From NCBI GenBank assembly GCA_036346355.1, contig CM070576.1, forward strand, positions 54,173,712 to 54,237,711: a stretch of DNA of 64,000 nucleotides, written 5' to 3'. Under the pieces are notes generated by a model. That model saw nothing but the letters and a program-made list of their open reading frames with translations. It was not told where the DNA came from and ran no database searches. How positions within the stretch are numbered: position 1 is the first letter of the stretch; each line of letters opens with the position of its first letter. The stretch is from Rhipidocladum racemiflorum (Eukaryota; Streptophyta; Magnoliopsida; Poales; Poaceae). Shown in pieces: positions 22,206 through 33,649 of this stretch. A program made the position numbers and the translations under genes.

Positions 22206-23013
22206 GTGCATGAAGCACCCCATGACGAAATGGCCATAAATTTTGTAATAATTGGAGAATCTATGAATAGAGCAACAACCATTGCAAGGCTTGATGTTCA
22301 AGGTTTCACTCAACGTCCTAGGGTTGATTATGAAGAAACCTATTCTCCGGTCATGGGTGGAATTACCTTTAGATACTTGATCTCAATGGCAGTCAACTTG
22401 AAGTTGAGAATGAAGCTAATGGATGTTGCACAGCATATTTGTATGGAAACTTGAATTCGGAAATATACATGAAAGTACCGGAATGTATCCCTATCCCGAA
22501 CCAAGACAGAGCAAACAGAAACCTATACAGTGTGAAATTGGAGAAATCAACTTGTATGAAATTTTGAAAGCTTGATCGAGGAAGAATGTGGTACAATCGC
22601 TTGAGTGACTTTCTCTGCAAGAAAGGCTACGAACAAATGAAGATTGTCCATGTGTGTTTATACAACGATCCCCGAATGTATTTTGTATAATCTCCGTCTA
22701 TGTAGATGACTTGAACATCATTGGGACGGATGAAGAAATTGAAGAAGCATGCACATACTTGAAGTCTGAATTTGAAATGAAAGACTTGGGTAAAACCAAG
22801 TTCTGTTTAGGCTTGCAGCTTGAACATATCCAAGGCGGAATCATGGTACACCAATCTTCCTACACGCAGAAAGTGTTGGAGAGATTTGGTTTTGAGAAGG
22901 CATACCCCGCAAAAACCCCAATGGTCGGAAGGTCACTCCAAGCAGACCTAGACACATGCATGTGCCTAGAGAAGAGGGGGAGGAAGTCCTGGGAGCAGAA
23001 TTCCCATACTTGA
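22206..23013 (+). pseudogene. Copia reverse transcriptase (frameshifted)
   Basis: The first part shows ARLDVQGFTQRPRVDYEETY and SPVMGGITFRYLISMAVNLK, the start of the Copia RT. Stops and frame changes at about 22430-22650 interrupt it. It then resumes with IISVYVDDLNIIGTDEEIEE, carrying the catalytic YVDD, and with KDLGKTKFCLGLQLEHIQGG. It cannot give a working enzyme from this copy. Confidence 0.85.
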
Positions 23014-23732
23014 GTGCAATTGGAGCGCTCATGTACCTTGCGAATAGCACTAGGCCGGACATTGCGTTTGCCGTGAATTTGCTAGCGCGGTACAGTGCAG
23101 GACCCACCAAAAGGCATTGGAAAGAGGTGAAGGACATCTTCCGTTACCTTCAAGGAAGCAAAGATCTCGGCTTGTTTTACAGAAGAAACAATGAATTGAA
23201 TTTGGTTGGCTATGCCGATGTTGGATACCTGTTAGATCCGCATACTGGCAAGTCACAAACCGGGTATATTTTCCTTTGTGGTGGAACTGCAATCTCTTGG
23301 AAGTCGTCTAAGCAGACTCTTGTCTCGACGTCGACAAACCACTCAGAAATCATTGCATTATATGAAGCTTCCCGAGAATGTGCATGGCTTCGAAGAATGG
23401 TTCACCACATCCAGAAGTCATGTGGTTTGAACATGGAACAAACCCCCACCATTATCTATGAAGATAATGCAGCTTGTGTTGCTCAAGTGCAAATGGGGTA
23501 TGTGAAGAGTAATCTTACAAAGCATATCAACCCCAAGTTCTTTTATGCTCATGAAATGCATAAGATGAACGATGTAAAAATATTGCATACTAAGTCATGT
23601 GAAAATCTCGCAGATTTGTTCACTAAGTCACTCCCGGCATCTTCCTTTGAAAGATGCATTAGAGGAATCGGGATGATGAGACTTAGAGAAGTGCAGATTT
23701 CAGGGGGAGAATTTTCACATACTCCTACATAA
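22956..23732 (+). pseudogene. Copia RNase H domain and pol C-terminus
   Basis: 258 codons are open. The connection part YLSAIGALMYLANSTRPDIAF leads into RNase H with GYADVGYLLDPHTGKSQTGY, ISWKSSKQTLVSTSTNHSEI and IYEDNAACVAQ, keeping the D/E/D-type acidic residues, then the family-typical ending ADLFTKSLPASSFERCIRGI. Overlap with the RT entry marks a frameshift between them near 22960-23010. Confidence 0.85.
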
Positions 23733-23975
23733 ATCTCAAACATGAAGTTTGAGTACCCAACTTGAATCTAGAAGATTAACATTGAAGTTTGGGTGGATTG
23801 TACTCTTTTCCTTAAGTAAGTTTTTCATTGAAGTTTTCTTACATAAGGTTTTTGATGAGGCAATCCGTGCAACACGACAGCGTATGCTATGTACTCTTTC
23901 TCCAAGTATTTTTTCCACGGGTTTTTACGGAGTTTTGATGAGGCATATGCATTTATTTGGAAAGAGTCAAGGGAG

Positions 23976-24193
23976 TGTTAGGAAACTCTGTTTCCTATCT
24001 CATCTGGACTCTTCCTTATCTCTAGCAGAACCGCTATATATAGGAGGCAGGGGCTACCCCTTTGTACACACAAGCAATTAGAATAATAAAGCAGAGCAGT
24101 TCCTCCTCATATTGTGTCTCTCTCCCTCTCTCTGTTCTCCAATTTAGATCTATTAGGCAACCCCGGACTATTCGATAGCGAGGTTGTCTAACA
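23976..24193 (+). repeat. 3' LTR of Copia element
   Basis: 218 bp, preceded by a purine run (AAAGAGTCAAGGGAG) that is the likely polypurine tract. It differs from the 5' LTR at five positions. Confidence 0.95.
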
Positions 24194-24317
24194 AAACTAT
24201 TAAGAAATACGCCTACTTGGACGGGGAAGTACTGCGTTTGGATATGCATCCAATAAAAGAGGTAGGATTCAACGGGTGTGTCTGAGTCAACAACTTCAAA
24301 GCCAAAAGGAGCCCAGT

Positions 24318-25675
24318 TGTTGTGATACAATAGAATCCTGGTCTAAAATTGGAATGACTATCTATTGGTGAACGGATCCGAATCTATCTTCAGTTGTTTT
24401 ATATTAGATATTGTCTTGTACACAAAAATCAATTTAATAAAGAGACAACATTGCCATATACTTTTGTGTGTGCTTCTACTTTGGTTTGTGTGTTCTTGTG
24501 GGCGTGCTGTTGATTGGTGTGGGTAAACGACTATATTTTACAACACGTTATCAGCACGATGTTCTATTGAATCCGATCGTGACCGTCTACCTGCATCGAT
24601 CGACACTGTATCGAGTTCATCCTGTCTCATGCGATGAAACTACTACGAACCCTACGTAAGTTGATCGCACGTAAATAGTAAATCAAATCCTACTGAATTG
24701 TTTTTGCTAATTAGATTATGTGTCACCTTAATCTAATGTTTCAATTGGAAAAGTATTGTTCATCCTAAAAAAAGAGTGGTGGTGGCACCTCGATTTCCAT
24801 GCAAGGCGGTGGCGCCTCACCTTCCTCGCGCCTGAAGCACACGACAATGCCCAACGTCGCCTCGTTTTTCATGCCGGTCAGTGTCAATGCCCGCACGACG
24901 GATTAGCACAATGCCTCGGCTCCCGCACTTGTGTCCCGGAATGCGCCCGTCAGCGACGGCGCGATCGCTTGATTGTGGAGTGTGGAGGAGGCAACGGCTC
25001 TCGTGTTGCTTGCAGACAACCATGCAGAGGAGATGGCAGTGGCACCCGATGCACCCCGTGCACAAAGCACGAGACAATGGCAATGGTTCCTGCGGCGGCG
25101 CTCGATGCGCCCGCATAGTGCACAAGGCGGCAGCCCTGGTCCCCGCAGCGGCATCATCACCCACAGCGACGGTGACTGAAGCACGACGACAGCGTCGTTG
25201 CCAGCGACAGCAACGCCCGAAGTGCGATGAATCGGTGATGACAGCCCCCGAGCCCGACGGTGGCTCATGCGGCGCCCGAAGCGCCACGCTTGGCAACGGT
25301 GGCAAACGTGACTGTGCCGCCAGCGGCAGCAGTGAACTATCTTGCATGGAAAAGAGTAGCGGCTAGGGTTTGGGAACCCTAGCCGACAGCTTTGAAGGGA
25401 TGTTTTTGGCATCGTGGGCCCAATGGCCGCATGGCCCATTAGGCTGAACCGGCATCTTGTTTTTTTGAAAAGAAAAAAAAAGAAAAGAAACTTGACCTTT
25501 TTGCCCTTAGATTTTTAGTTATTTTGAAAATTAATTAATGAGGTGTGAAAAAATTGATGTTAAATCCAAAAATATTAGGTTTTTAGGTATATGGACTACT
25601 ATAATTTTTGGTAAAGTAATGTTTAAAACATACTGGAAGTTCCACACCCTAGGTTTATTTTTCTTGCATTATTTC
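24318..25675 (+). mobile_element. Older Copia element, 5' part (LTR plus leader)
   Basis: 24318-24545 (228 bp) starts TGTTGTGATACAA and ends TTTTACAACA, and is followed by CGTTATCAGCACGA, the same primer-binding sequence as the young Copia. Its layout also matches: TTGTACACA...CAATTTAATAAAGAG here against TTGTACACACAAGCAATCAG...AATAAAGCAGAG there. The sequence to 25675 is leader. At 25676 a gypsy element begins, and the Copia resumes at 36822. Confidence 0.8.
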
Positions 25676-26347
25676 TGTCGACGATTGGGGAGCAGGCCCC
25701 CGCCGAGCTTACTTGTTGGTGGAGGGACCAACTGTAACCCCTTCTCACGTGAGGGATTACTCAAAGGGATGACTCACTGGACTTCAATGAGCGTGGACAC
25801 AGCAGTTTACCCTGGTTCGGGCCTCTCAAGAAAGAGATAATAGCCCTACTCCAGCTAGTGTATATTCTTGCAATGTATCTGAGCGTATGTCTCTTGTCTT
25901 CTGGCCCGGAAATGCATGCGTGTTGTGTGTCCCCCTCATGATGGGGACGCTTTTATAGCTTACAAAGGATCGAACTCCATGACCCCACTACCGCACATTT
26001 GGACCTCGTCCAAGCGTGGCAGCCCAGTGGATCCTATCTTTCCGCCACGCTCCCACGGAAGCGTAGCGGGCTAACGGAAGTTACGCTCGGGTGGTTATTC
26101 TCACCGACCGAGACCACGTAAGGTCGTAGATGGCCGACCGAGCTCGACATCTTACCCGAGCCCGAGCTCGAATCGATCGAATACGTGGCATTCTAGGTCC
26201 CACCGAGCCCGAACTTCGGGCCGGCGAATGCGTAGCCTTCCAGGTTACGAGTAGACCGCCCGAGTAACGACCTCTGGTGGCTCGGGCGGGAGCGAGCTTG
26301 GTCGTTGGTGGCATCCGAGGTAATTTATGGAAATTACGACCCCGACC
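25676..26347 (-). repeat. 3' LTR of gypsy element (by element orientation)
   Basis: It starts TGTCGACGATTGGGGAGCA and aligns throughout with 36142-36821. The right border is blurred: CGACC at 26343-26347 aligns with CGACA of the other LTR. The two LTRs differ by many one-base length differences in C and G runs plus substitutions. Confidence 0.85.
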
Positions 26348-26619
26348 CGGACCCCGAGGTTCAAGTGGGAAAAGGTCTAAGGAAGGCCTTCCCCTTGGGC
26401 CTACCGTTCTCTGAGCATGTCGGTTCTCGCGGCGGACAAGCTGCGCGACCAACGAGCTATTAACCTTCTCGAGGAACGAGCTTGTTCCCCGGCTAAATCG
26501 CTTGAAGCGAGCAGTGGGCCCCTCTCAACGGTTCCTTCTCCGGAAGCCTGAACTGTCCTTCTGGGAACCGTCTTTTCGCGGGGCGGTTTCGATTCTGGCG
26601 CCCACGTGTCGTTTTCCGG

Positions 26620-29600
26620 ATGGCGAACGCCTCAATCGCCCTCTGTGCCTCTAGGGCTTCCTCGACCATAACGGCGGGAAGTCCTTTTGCTTTCCCATTT
26701 CTGGAGGAGTTTTTAAACACTCAAGAGAAAGCCCTTAGACTTACTTGGCCGTTTGCGATCATTGCGTCTCATACCCCTCTCGCCCGGCGCTCATCCTTCT
26801 CCTCGATCATCTTTTCCACCCTCATGGCGAGGTTCGGCGCCAAAGAAGCTCGACAGCACAGTGGAGATCCTCCAAAGAGCGAGTGCGTCGACGCCGGCAC
26901 ATGGAGAGTCCTGGTGCCGAGGAGAGCCCACGGAGGAGGAGGGGAGATTGTCTCCACCGAGCTCTACGCCATGAGCGGGCTCCGGACGCCCGAAAGTGAG
27001 TTCGTCGAGGCCGTGCTCGCCTCCTGCGAGTGCGAGATCGTTCACCTCCACCCCAACTCCATTCTCATCATGGCCATCTTCACCCATCTCTGCGAAGGGT
27101 TCGTGGGCGTCGAGCCCACTCGATCTCTTCTTCCACTTCTACACCCTTTCGCTTGCAAGACGCCGCAGGCCGGTGCCTCTACTTCGCCTGCGACCTACCC
27201 GACCATACAGTACCCGAGCTTCACGCTCAAGGACTCGGTGTCGGGTTGGGCCGACTCTTGGTTCTATTTGAGGAAAGCGGAGGCGGCACGCTTTCCTACT
27301 CGGCGTCGGAGGTCGCTGCCGAGACGCCCCCGTCCGCTCGTGGAGCCCGAGGAGGAGAAGATCCTCATGACGATCAACGAGCTCACGTGCCTGGGCTGGC
27401 CGTGGGGCGTTACCGGGACTACGTCAGAACCGGATATCACCCCTTAGGAGGAGGGAGCATCCCTTCTTCAAGGTCGAGGTGGCAGGACATCACCGGAGTC
27501 ACGCTCAGTGCGTCATCGCCCCGACCTTCTTTTCCGGAAAGCGAGGATGCCCCTTCTCACGACCTCTCCTTGGTGGTATGCAGCTCCGCCAGGCCCAGGT
27601 GGATGCGAGGGTGTCCGAGATGTTCGGCACCCCTAAAGGCAAGGAAATCATTGAGGGCCGCCAGATCTCGAACAACGTCATACTTAGGACCGAGGCGGTA
27701 AGTCTTTAATTCAGACTTCTTATTTTGTCCGGACAGGTTTTTCTGGGGGTCTTCCGACCTCATTCGAGTTCTCTTTCTTTTCCTTTGGCAGGAGAAGGTT
27801 GCCCTCGAGGTCGCCGTGGCCCAACTGGGATCGCAGTTGGCGGGACAGGGTCGAAAGACCAAAGGACGGGCGGGTCGCAAGCGCCGCGCCCGATCTCCGT
27901 CGGCCACGCCCTCCCCGCCTAAGCGCCGCGCAGCGTCCTGGCCGACGATCGCTCACCCCGCCAAAGATTTGGAGTATGCCGATCGGCAGAGGTGAGCGAA
28001 CTTAGATTGTGGATGGATGAGTACACCCGAGACAATCCAGCCGATGGCTCGCTTTGCGCCAAATTGTCGCGCGGGCGAAGAAGGAGGCCGCGGCCGTGGG
28101 TCCGGCCCAGCGGAAGGTCGAATCGAGGGCTGATCGCGGCCTTCAGTGAGCTTCGCGGGTGAGCTCGAGCTCGGCCCCGAGGACCGCGCGCGAGGAGGAG
28201 AAGGACGAGTGGACCCGCCCCTTGGTCCCGAGGTCCCGCAGGTCGCCTCGCTACGCCAACCGCGCCTAACGCCGACCATCTCCGAGGTCGGCTTGGAGGC
28301 CGACCCTTCTGGTCGCCAGGGCCGACAAGGCGCGCGAGGACATGGCCGCCTCCTGGACCGCGCGCCGGGCTCACTAAGCGGGCCGGCGAGTCGATCTTCT
28401 ACTCCCCTCTTGTTTGTCTCTTTCCCCTCGGCACCACACTAACCCCACATCGTCTATAGTGGGTGTGGCGGTGAGTCTTGAGTTATGGGATTTCGGCGAT
28501 GTCGACGATATTCTTGACCTCGTGCTAGAGAGGAGCTCGCCCAGTGCCGAGGCCGTCATGGGCGACGAGGCCGATGTGGGAGCTGGGCCATGAGGCCCAG
28601 TCTCCACGGGCCGTTGGTGGCGACGACGTCGAGGTGGGGGAGCCCGCTGCCGCGGAGCCCCGGGACCCGGAGGTCGTGTCTCCCGAAGAGGAGGCACGGA
28701 GGAAGATCGCGGTCGCCGATGCCCGAGCCGCGATGGAGGGCATCCCCCACATCATAGTCGTGGAGTCGATGGTGATGAGCAGGCTGAAACTTCCCACGAG
28801 GATTCTTCCGGCGCCCGGCGACATCATCACCGCGACTCTCCAGAGATCGCCGAGGTCTCCCGGGCTCACGACGTCACGCGGGTCCCGGCCGGCGGCGTCG
28901 AGGACCCAATCTGGCGGGAGCTCGTCCGACGAGGAAGAGCCGGCTACCCGCCGGTTGGGGAGACGAGCCCGGCCATCGTAGGTGGCGGGCAGCTTCCAGC
29001 GAAGGGATCTGCCGGGCACCGAGGCTGCTCGATCGAGACCGACCTCCCGCCGCCAGACCCGGTGCCCCAGTTGACCCCGCGTTCGGGGACGCTGCAGCCC
29101 AAGGGCCGGGTGCCGACCCGGTGTCCCCGGTTGCCCCGTGGCCGTAGACGCCGAAGGGGTGGAGCCCCCGGGCGCAACTTTTGCCCGGGAGGAAGAAGAG
29201 CAGGAGGTGATCCTCGCTCTTGAGGCCGTCCCTCTCCAGGAGGCGGAGGTCGCCCCCCAGGGCAAAGCTCCTTCGCCCTCGAGGGGCGGGAGCTCGGGCT
29301 CAAGCCTCGCGCCCGATCAAGGAGAAGGGATCGAGGCGGGAGATCCCTTGCCCGTCCAGGGGGAACAGGGCGAGACGGAGGACCCCGCCGAGATGTTCGG
29401 CGAAGTGGAGGCTCGGCTTTGTTGGGTAAGTACTCATGTGTTTTTATCAAAAAAAAAACTTCGATCCGCGACCTGAAATACCTTGTCGCGCAGTCCGGAG
29501 TCCACCATGAAGGACTTCCATGCCACCACCGTGCCGCTTGAAGTTGTCGCGAAGCACCAAGCCGAGCAGGGGCGCCAAGATCGCGAGCTCGAGCGCCGGG

Positions 29601-29971
29601 TTGCCGAAATGCCGACATCTTCCGAGGCCGAGATCCGCGGAAGGTGGAGGAGTCCGTGCACGAGCTCCAGTGAGCCGCCTCGACCGAGCGAAAGCGGTGC
29701 AAGGTCGGGCCTTGAAGCCACGGTGGCGACCTTGCGCGACGCCGCCGGCGCCGAAAGGACAATCGACCAAAGAACGGGAGGAGTCCAGGCGACCGACAAG
29801 CGGCAAGCGAAGGTCGAAGCTTCGCGGCGGGTGCTCGACCTTGAGTCCGAGCTTGACTTCGGTGCGGGGCGAGCTCGTCGCTCTGCAGGACGAGAAGCGT
29901 GCCGGGCTCCTGTAATTTCCTTTTTCCTGTCTTTACCTGTAAAAAACTTAAGGGGAAAACCGCCCAGTTGA
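26620..29971 (+). CDS. Antisense spliced ORF of the gypsy element (Transposase_28-type protein)
   Basis: It lies on the strand opposite to gag-pol, between integrase and the 3' LTR. The first exon contains SEFVEAVLASCECEIVHLHP and NSILIMAIFTHLCEGFVGVEP, matching the 'putative gypsy-type transposon' domain (L-PNSI---A-F-H-CE-F-G--P) common in grass genomes. Splice-like sites are clear: donor GTAAGT at 27698 with acceptor TTTGGCAG ending 27791, and donor GTAAGT at 29426 with acceptor TCGCGCAG ending 29493. The last part (29494-29971) is charged and coiled-coil-like (ELERRVAEM, RVLDLESELD). Frameshifts (for example near 27440) break it in this copy. The function in the family is unknown to me. 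Confidence 0.6.
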
Positions 29972-30551
29972 ACATAGAAAGAGCGTTTATCTATCTCTAA
30001 ACGTTTTTTGTTGTTTTGTCGAGATGATAACGATTTGTTTGGTGTCGTGGTTCCTTGTTCGCTTACTTCGGCCTTACGCGACTTAGCGATCAATCGTACT
30101 AGGGAGTAGCTACCTCGCGTGAGAGTCGCACGAGGTCGTGGCCACTTGGTACCCCTATAGCCCCCCGCCGCCAACGGAGGTCGTGGGCGTAGACTGCGAG
30201 CACGACCTCGTTGGCGGAGTAGAGTTCTGCGGGGACCGTGTGGCTCTTAGGGTACGGTGCGTCGATGCCGCCACCGCCGACTTGAGCTCGAACCGCTCGG
30301 AAGGGTGTCTGTGCGAATCTTTGCTTGCGGCGGAGGTCTACCGCGAAAAACATGGTCGTCTTACGAGGAAGGAAGCCCTTGAGGTCGAGCTCTTGTCGTC
30401 ACGGTGTTTTGCCCCGACGACCGACTCCGCCCACGACACTTTGTGCAGGTCGAGCTTAATCGTAGAATTTTTTGCGGAGGTAAAGGAGAAAGAGAGAGAA
30501 AGAACGAGAAGACGAGGTGACAAAATTTATTAAAAAGGTAGGCGAGTGTGG
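29972..30551. other. Non-coding spacer inside gypsy element
   Basis: This lies between the end of the antisense ORF and the end of integrase. A 131-codon plus-strand frame (30138-30533) shows no domain. An AAAATTTATTAAAAAGG tract near 30525 may serve transcript ends. The role is unknown. Confidence 0.35.
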
Positions 30552-31679
30552 TTAGACATGGAACTTACGCAGTTGGTCGATGTTCCAAGTGCTGGCAAGT
30601 TCTCGACCATCTTCCATCGCGAGACGGACAGCCCCCGGGCGTGCTGTAGAGACAACCGTGTAAGGACCTTCCCATCTCGGCGTTAGCTTGTTGGCTTTTG
30701 ACAGGTCTTGGACCCGTCGCAGAACGAGATCGCCGATGTGCAAGGTCCTTGGTCGTAACGATTTAGCGGCGTGCCTGCGGAGAGCTTGCAGGTAGACCGC
30801 GGATCGCAGCAGGACCCGTTCACGAGTTGCCTCCGCGAGGTCGAGGTCGAGAAGGCGCTCGCCTTCTGCGTCGATGCTATCGGCTAGGTTCACCCTTGGG
30901 GATCCTAGGACAACTTCGGCGGGTAGGACGGCTTCCGCGCCATATACGAGCTGAAAGGGGGTCTCACCCGTAGCTCGGCTCGTCGTGGTGCGGAAGAACC
31001 TTTTAGCCGCCTGTGCCGAGATGGTTGATATAGGCTCGGCCTCGATCCATTTAGTGAAGGTGTCGATTGCGACGAACAGGTATTTACAACCCCTCCTTCC
31101 CCTAGGAAATGGACCGAGTATGTCGATGCCCCAAACCGAGAACGGCCAGGTTAGCGGCATGGTCTGCAGTGCGTATGCCGGCTGGTGGACCTTCCGAGCA
31201 TGGAACTGGCAAGATCGGCAGGAGGTTACCATGGAGCGCGTCGGCCGTCGGCGTCGGCAAGAGTAACCTAGCAGGAAGGCTTTGCTCACCAAGGTCTGAA
31301 GGGCGAGTGAGCTCCACACATTCCGTCGTGGATATCCTGAGGAGATATTTGCCTTCCTCTTGGGTGATGCATTTGGAGAGGACTCCAAGTGCACCTTTCT
31401 TGATATAAGAGTCCTTCGACCAATTTGTAGGGTGAGGAGCGTCTTATGAGCCGGGATTTCTCGGCTTCCTCCTCGGCGGTGTCCGTGGCGAGATCTTGGA
31501 TGAATGGCGTCATCCAACTCGCGTCTGCTCGAGGAAGGAGACGGTACCACCTGTCTCGGTTGCCTCCTCCTTGGTGGGTATGGAGGGCTTGTAAAGGTGC
31601 TCGGCGAGCACCGCCGCGAAGCGGGAAGGTGGGCGGAACCGACCTTCGATAGATGGTCGGCCAGGGCATTGTCCTTCAC
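30552..31679 (-). pseudogene. Gypsy integrase (core deleted) with tail of second RNase H
   Basis: A 375-codon frame. The start (KDNALADHLSKVGS) is the end of the second RNase H-like domain. Next come the zinc-finger part (CRSCQFHARKVHQPA) and the first integrase block WGIDILGPFPRGRRGCKYLF with its first aspartate. After AAKRFF it jumps directly to TTTSRATGETPFQLVYGAEA. The segment holding the second aspartate and the glutamate (about 80-90 residues in relatives) is missing, so strand transfer is impossible. The C-terminus (LVLRRVQDLSKANKLTPRWEGPY) is normal. Confidence 0.85.
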
Positions 31680-31749
31680 GGGAATGTCTGATTACCTCGA
31701 AGTTTCGAAGTACTTCTCCATCTTCCTTACTTCAGCCAGGTAAAGCGCC

Positions 31750-32560
31750 ATTGAGTCATCGAACACCGATACTCCTTGTTAACCTGGTTGACGACCACCG
31801 CGAGTCGCCCTTCGCGATTAGTCGTTGGACTCGAGCGCTTTGCATGCCCGAAGCCCGGCTAGCGACCTTCGTATTCTGCCGCATTGTTTGTTGCGCCAAA
31901 ATGTAGTTGGAGGCGTCGGATCCGCTCCCCGAGGGGATTCGAGGACCACTCGGCCCCCGAGCAATCGTAAGCTCGGGATCCGTCTGAAGTGCATGACCCA
32001 GTGGCCGTGCTCGGGTGGTTGGGTTCGGGCTCGGCGAGCGGGGTTTGTCCATTCGGCCAGGAAGTCCGCTAGAACACGAGACTTGATCGCGGTTACGGCG
32101 AGAGTCGATCTCGGGTCGGCGAGCTCCATGGCCCATTTCGCGATTCGTCCGCTATGCGTCTCGATTCCCGAGAATTTCTCTAAGCGGGACGTTGGTCGGG
32201 ACTTGGATTTTGTGGGCCTGGAAGTAGTGTCTTAACTTCTTCGAGGCCACGAGGAGCGCATAAAGGAGCTTCTGGACCTCGGGGTAACGCTCCTTTGGTC
32301 CGGTGCAAGACTGGCCGACGTAGTAGATCGGGCGCTGCACCCCGTCCCGTTCTACCGTTATGACGGCGCTTACCGCCTGGGGTGTGGCGGCCAGGTAGAG
32401 TAAGAGAACCTCTCCCGATCTCGGCGTGGTCAAGACCGGGGGCCTTGACAAATATAGCTTTAATTCTTTGAAGGAGCGATGCTTCCTCTGTCCAAGCGAA
32501 ACCGTCGTGCTTCCGGGCGCCTTGAAGAAAGGCAGCCGCGTTCCCGAGCCGCGAGATGAA
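31750..32560 (-). pseudogene. Gypsy RNase H plus second (archaeal-type) RNase H region, frameshifted
   Basis: 32152-32451 gives LLLYLAATPQAVSAVITVER, YYVGQSCTGPKERYPEVQKL, the gypsy RNase H. Frames over 31756-32136 give MELADPRSTLAVTAIKSRVLA, DFLAEWTNP and HWVMHFRRIPSLRLLGGRVV, the connection and start of the Tat-type second RNase H. Several one-base shifts separate the pieces. Confidence 0.7.
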
Positions 32561-33389
32561 GCGACTTAGGGCCGCCATCCTTCCGGTCGAGGATTGCACC
32601 TCCAGCGTACAAGCGGGTGGCCGCATGTTCTCGATGGCCTCTATCTTCTCAGGGTTGGCTCCGATTCCTTGCGGACCGATCATGTAGCCGAGTACTTTGC
32701 CAGCCTTGACCCCGAACACACATTTTTCAGGGTTCAACTTTATTCGATGTTTATTGAGGTTATGGAAAGTCTCCTCTAGATCGGATACATGGTCCGAGGC
32801 CATCTTGCTCTTGACGACTATGTCGTCTACATACACTTCCAGGTTCCGACCTATTTGGTCGAGAAGGTTTTACGCATGAGGCGCTGGAAGGTCGCTCGGC
32901 GTTCCTTAGACCGAAGGACATGGTCGTGTAGCGAGAATGTGCCAAACGGCGTGATGAAGGAAGTTTTCTCCTCGTCGTCGAGGCGATATGCCGATCTGGT
33001 GATAGCCTGAGTAGGCGTCCAAAAGCTCATCGCCTCGGGCGGCTGATTCGTCGACCAACCGGTCTATCCGAGGTAGCGGAAATTGTCCTTCGCACGCGGC
33101 ATTCAGCCGTGTGATCGACACACATGCGCCACTTGCCCCCTTTTTCATCACGATAACCGGGTTGGCCAACCAATCGGAATGGTCGACCTCCGTATGAAAC
33201 CGGCTTTGAGGAGCTTGTCGGTTCCTCTCGATGATGGCTTGCTTCTCGGGGAGAAGCGCTGAGCTTTCTGCCGCACAGCTTTTGTCGAGCCGAATCGCTG
33301 CCTTTGTGCTCGACGACCTCCCTTGGGACTCCGGGCATGTCGGACGGTTCCCAGGCGAACGTGTCCGCACTTCTCCGGAGGAAGGTCAC
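32180..33389 (-). pseudogene. Gypsy reverse transcriptase (frameshifted)
   Basis: From right to left: FAWEPSDMPGVPREVVEH before the domain; NPVIVMKKGASGACVSITRLN (HP/NPVIV-KK type); FPLPRIDRLVDE; DAYSGYHQIGI; then MYVDDIVVKSK with the catalytic YVDD, and FGVKAGKVLGYMIGPQGI. All motifs are present but lie in different frames, so no full polypeptide can be made. Confidence 0.85.
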
Positions 33390-33649
33390 GAGCTCGAGTT
33401 CCTATTTAGGGTCCAGGGAAGCCCCCACGTGTACGACCTTGCTTGGCTCGGCGTCGCCTGTGGATGGCCTTAGTTTCTCCTCCGGCCTGGAGGGTAGCCT
33501 GGCGGGAACTCCTCGGCTCTTGGTCGGGTCCGCGCTGGGGCAGCTGCCCGACCATGTCTAGAGCCTTCTCGTCGCAGCTTAGGGCCGCCCTCGGGCTTCC
33601 TTTGACCGTGATCATGCCGCCGGGGCCGGGGACCTTCAAGCATTGGTAC

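Larger units (their letters stand above)
17973..24193 (+). mobile_element. Ty1/Copia LTR retrotransposon, nearly complete but pol-defective
   Basis: The two LTRs (17973-18190 and 23976-24193, each 218 bp) both start TGTTAGGAAA and end GTCTAACA, and the flanks are AAACT on both sides (17968-17972 and 24194-24198). Comparing the LTRs by eye gives 5 substitutions and no indels. A primer-binding-type sequence CGTTATCAGCACGA follows the 5' LTR, the type used with part of initiator-Met tRNA. Order: long leader (18191-19996), gag, protease, integrase part, reverse transcriptase, RNase H, which is the Copia order. gag is intact, but pol has a large integrase/RT-linker deletion near 22085-22160 and frameshifts, so it cannot move by itself. 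Confidence 0.95.
17750..24229 (-). mobile_element. Stowaway MITE split by a Copia insertion
   Basis: Two arms, 17750-17972 and 24199-24229, make a MITE of about 250 bp. The left end CTCCATTCGCCCAAATTGTA and the right end (reverse complement CTTCCCCGTCCAAGTAGG) are inverted repeats, and TA flanks both (17748-17749 and 24230-24231). Internal sequence matches the Stowaway at 7763-8003 in the opposite orientation. The 6.2-kb between the arms is the Copia element at 17973-24193. Confidence 0.75.

Noticed and set aside
24756..25439. Overlapping ORFs of 120-178 codons on both strands
   Set aside because: They lie in the Copia leader between the LTR and the gypsy insertion; Cys/Arg/His-rich shadows in GC-rich sequence with no domain.
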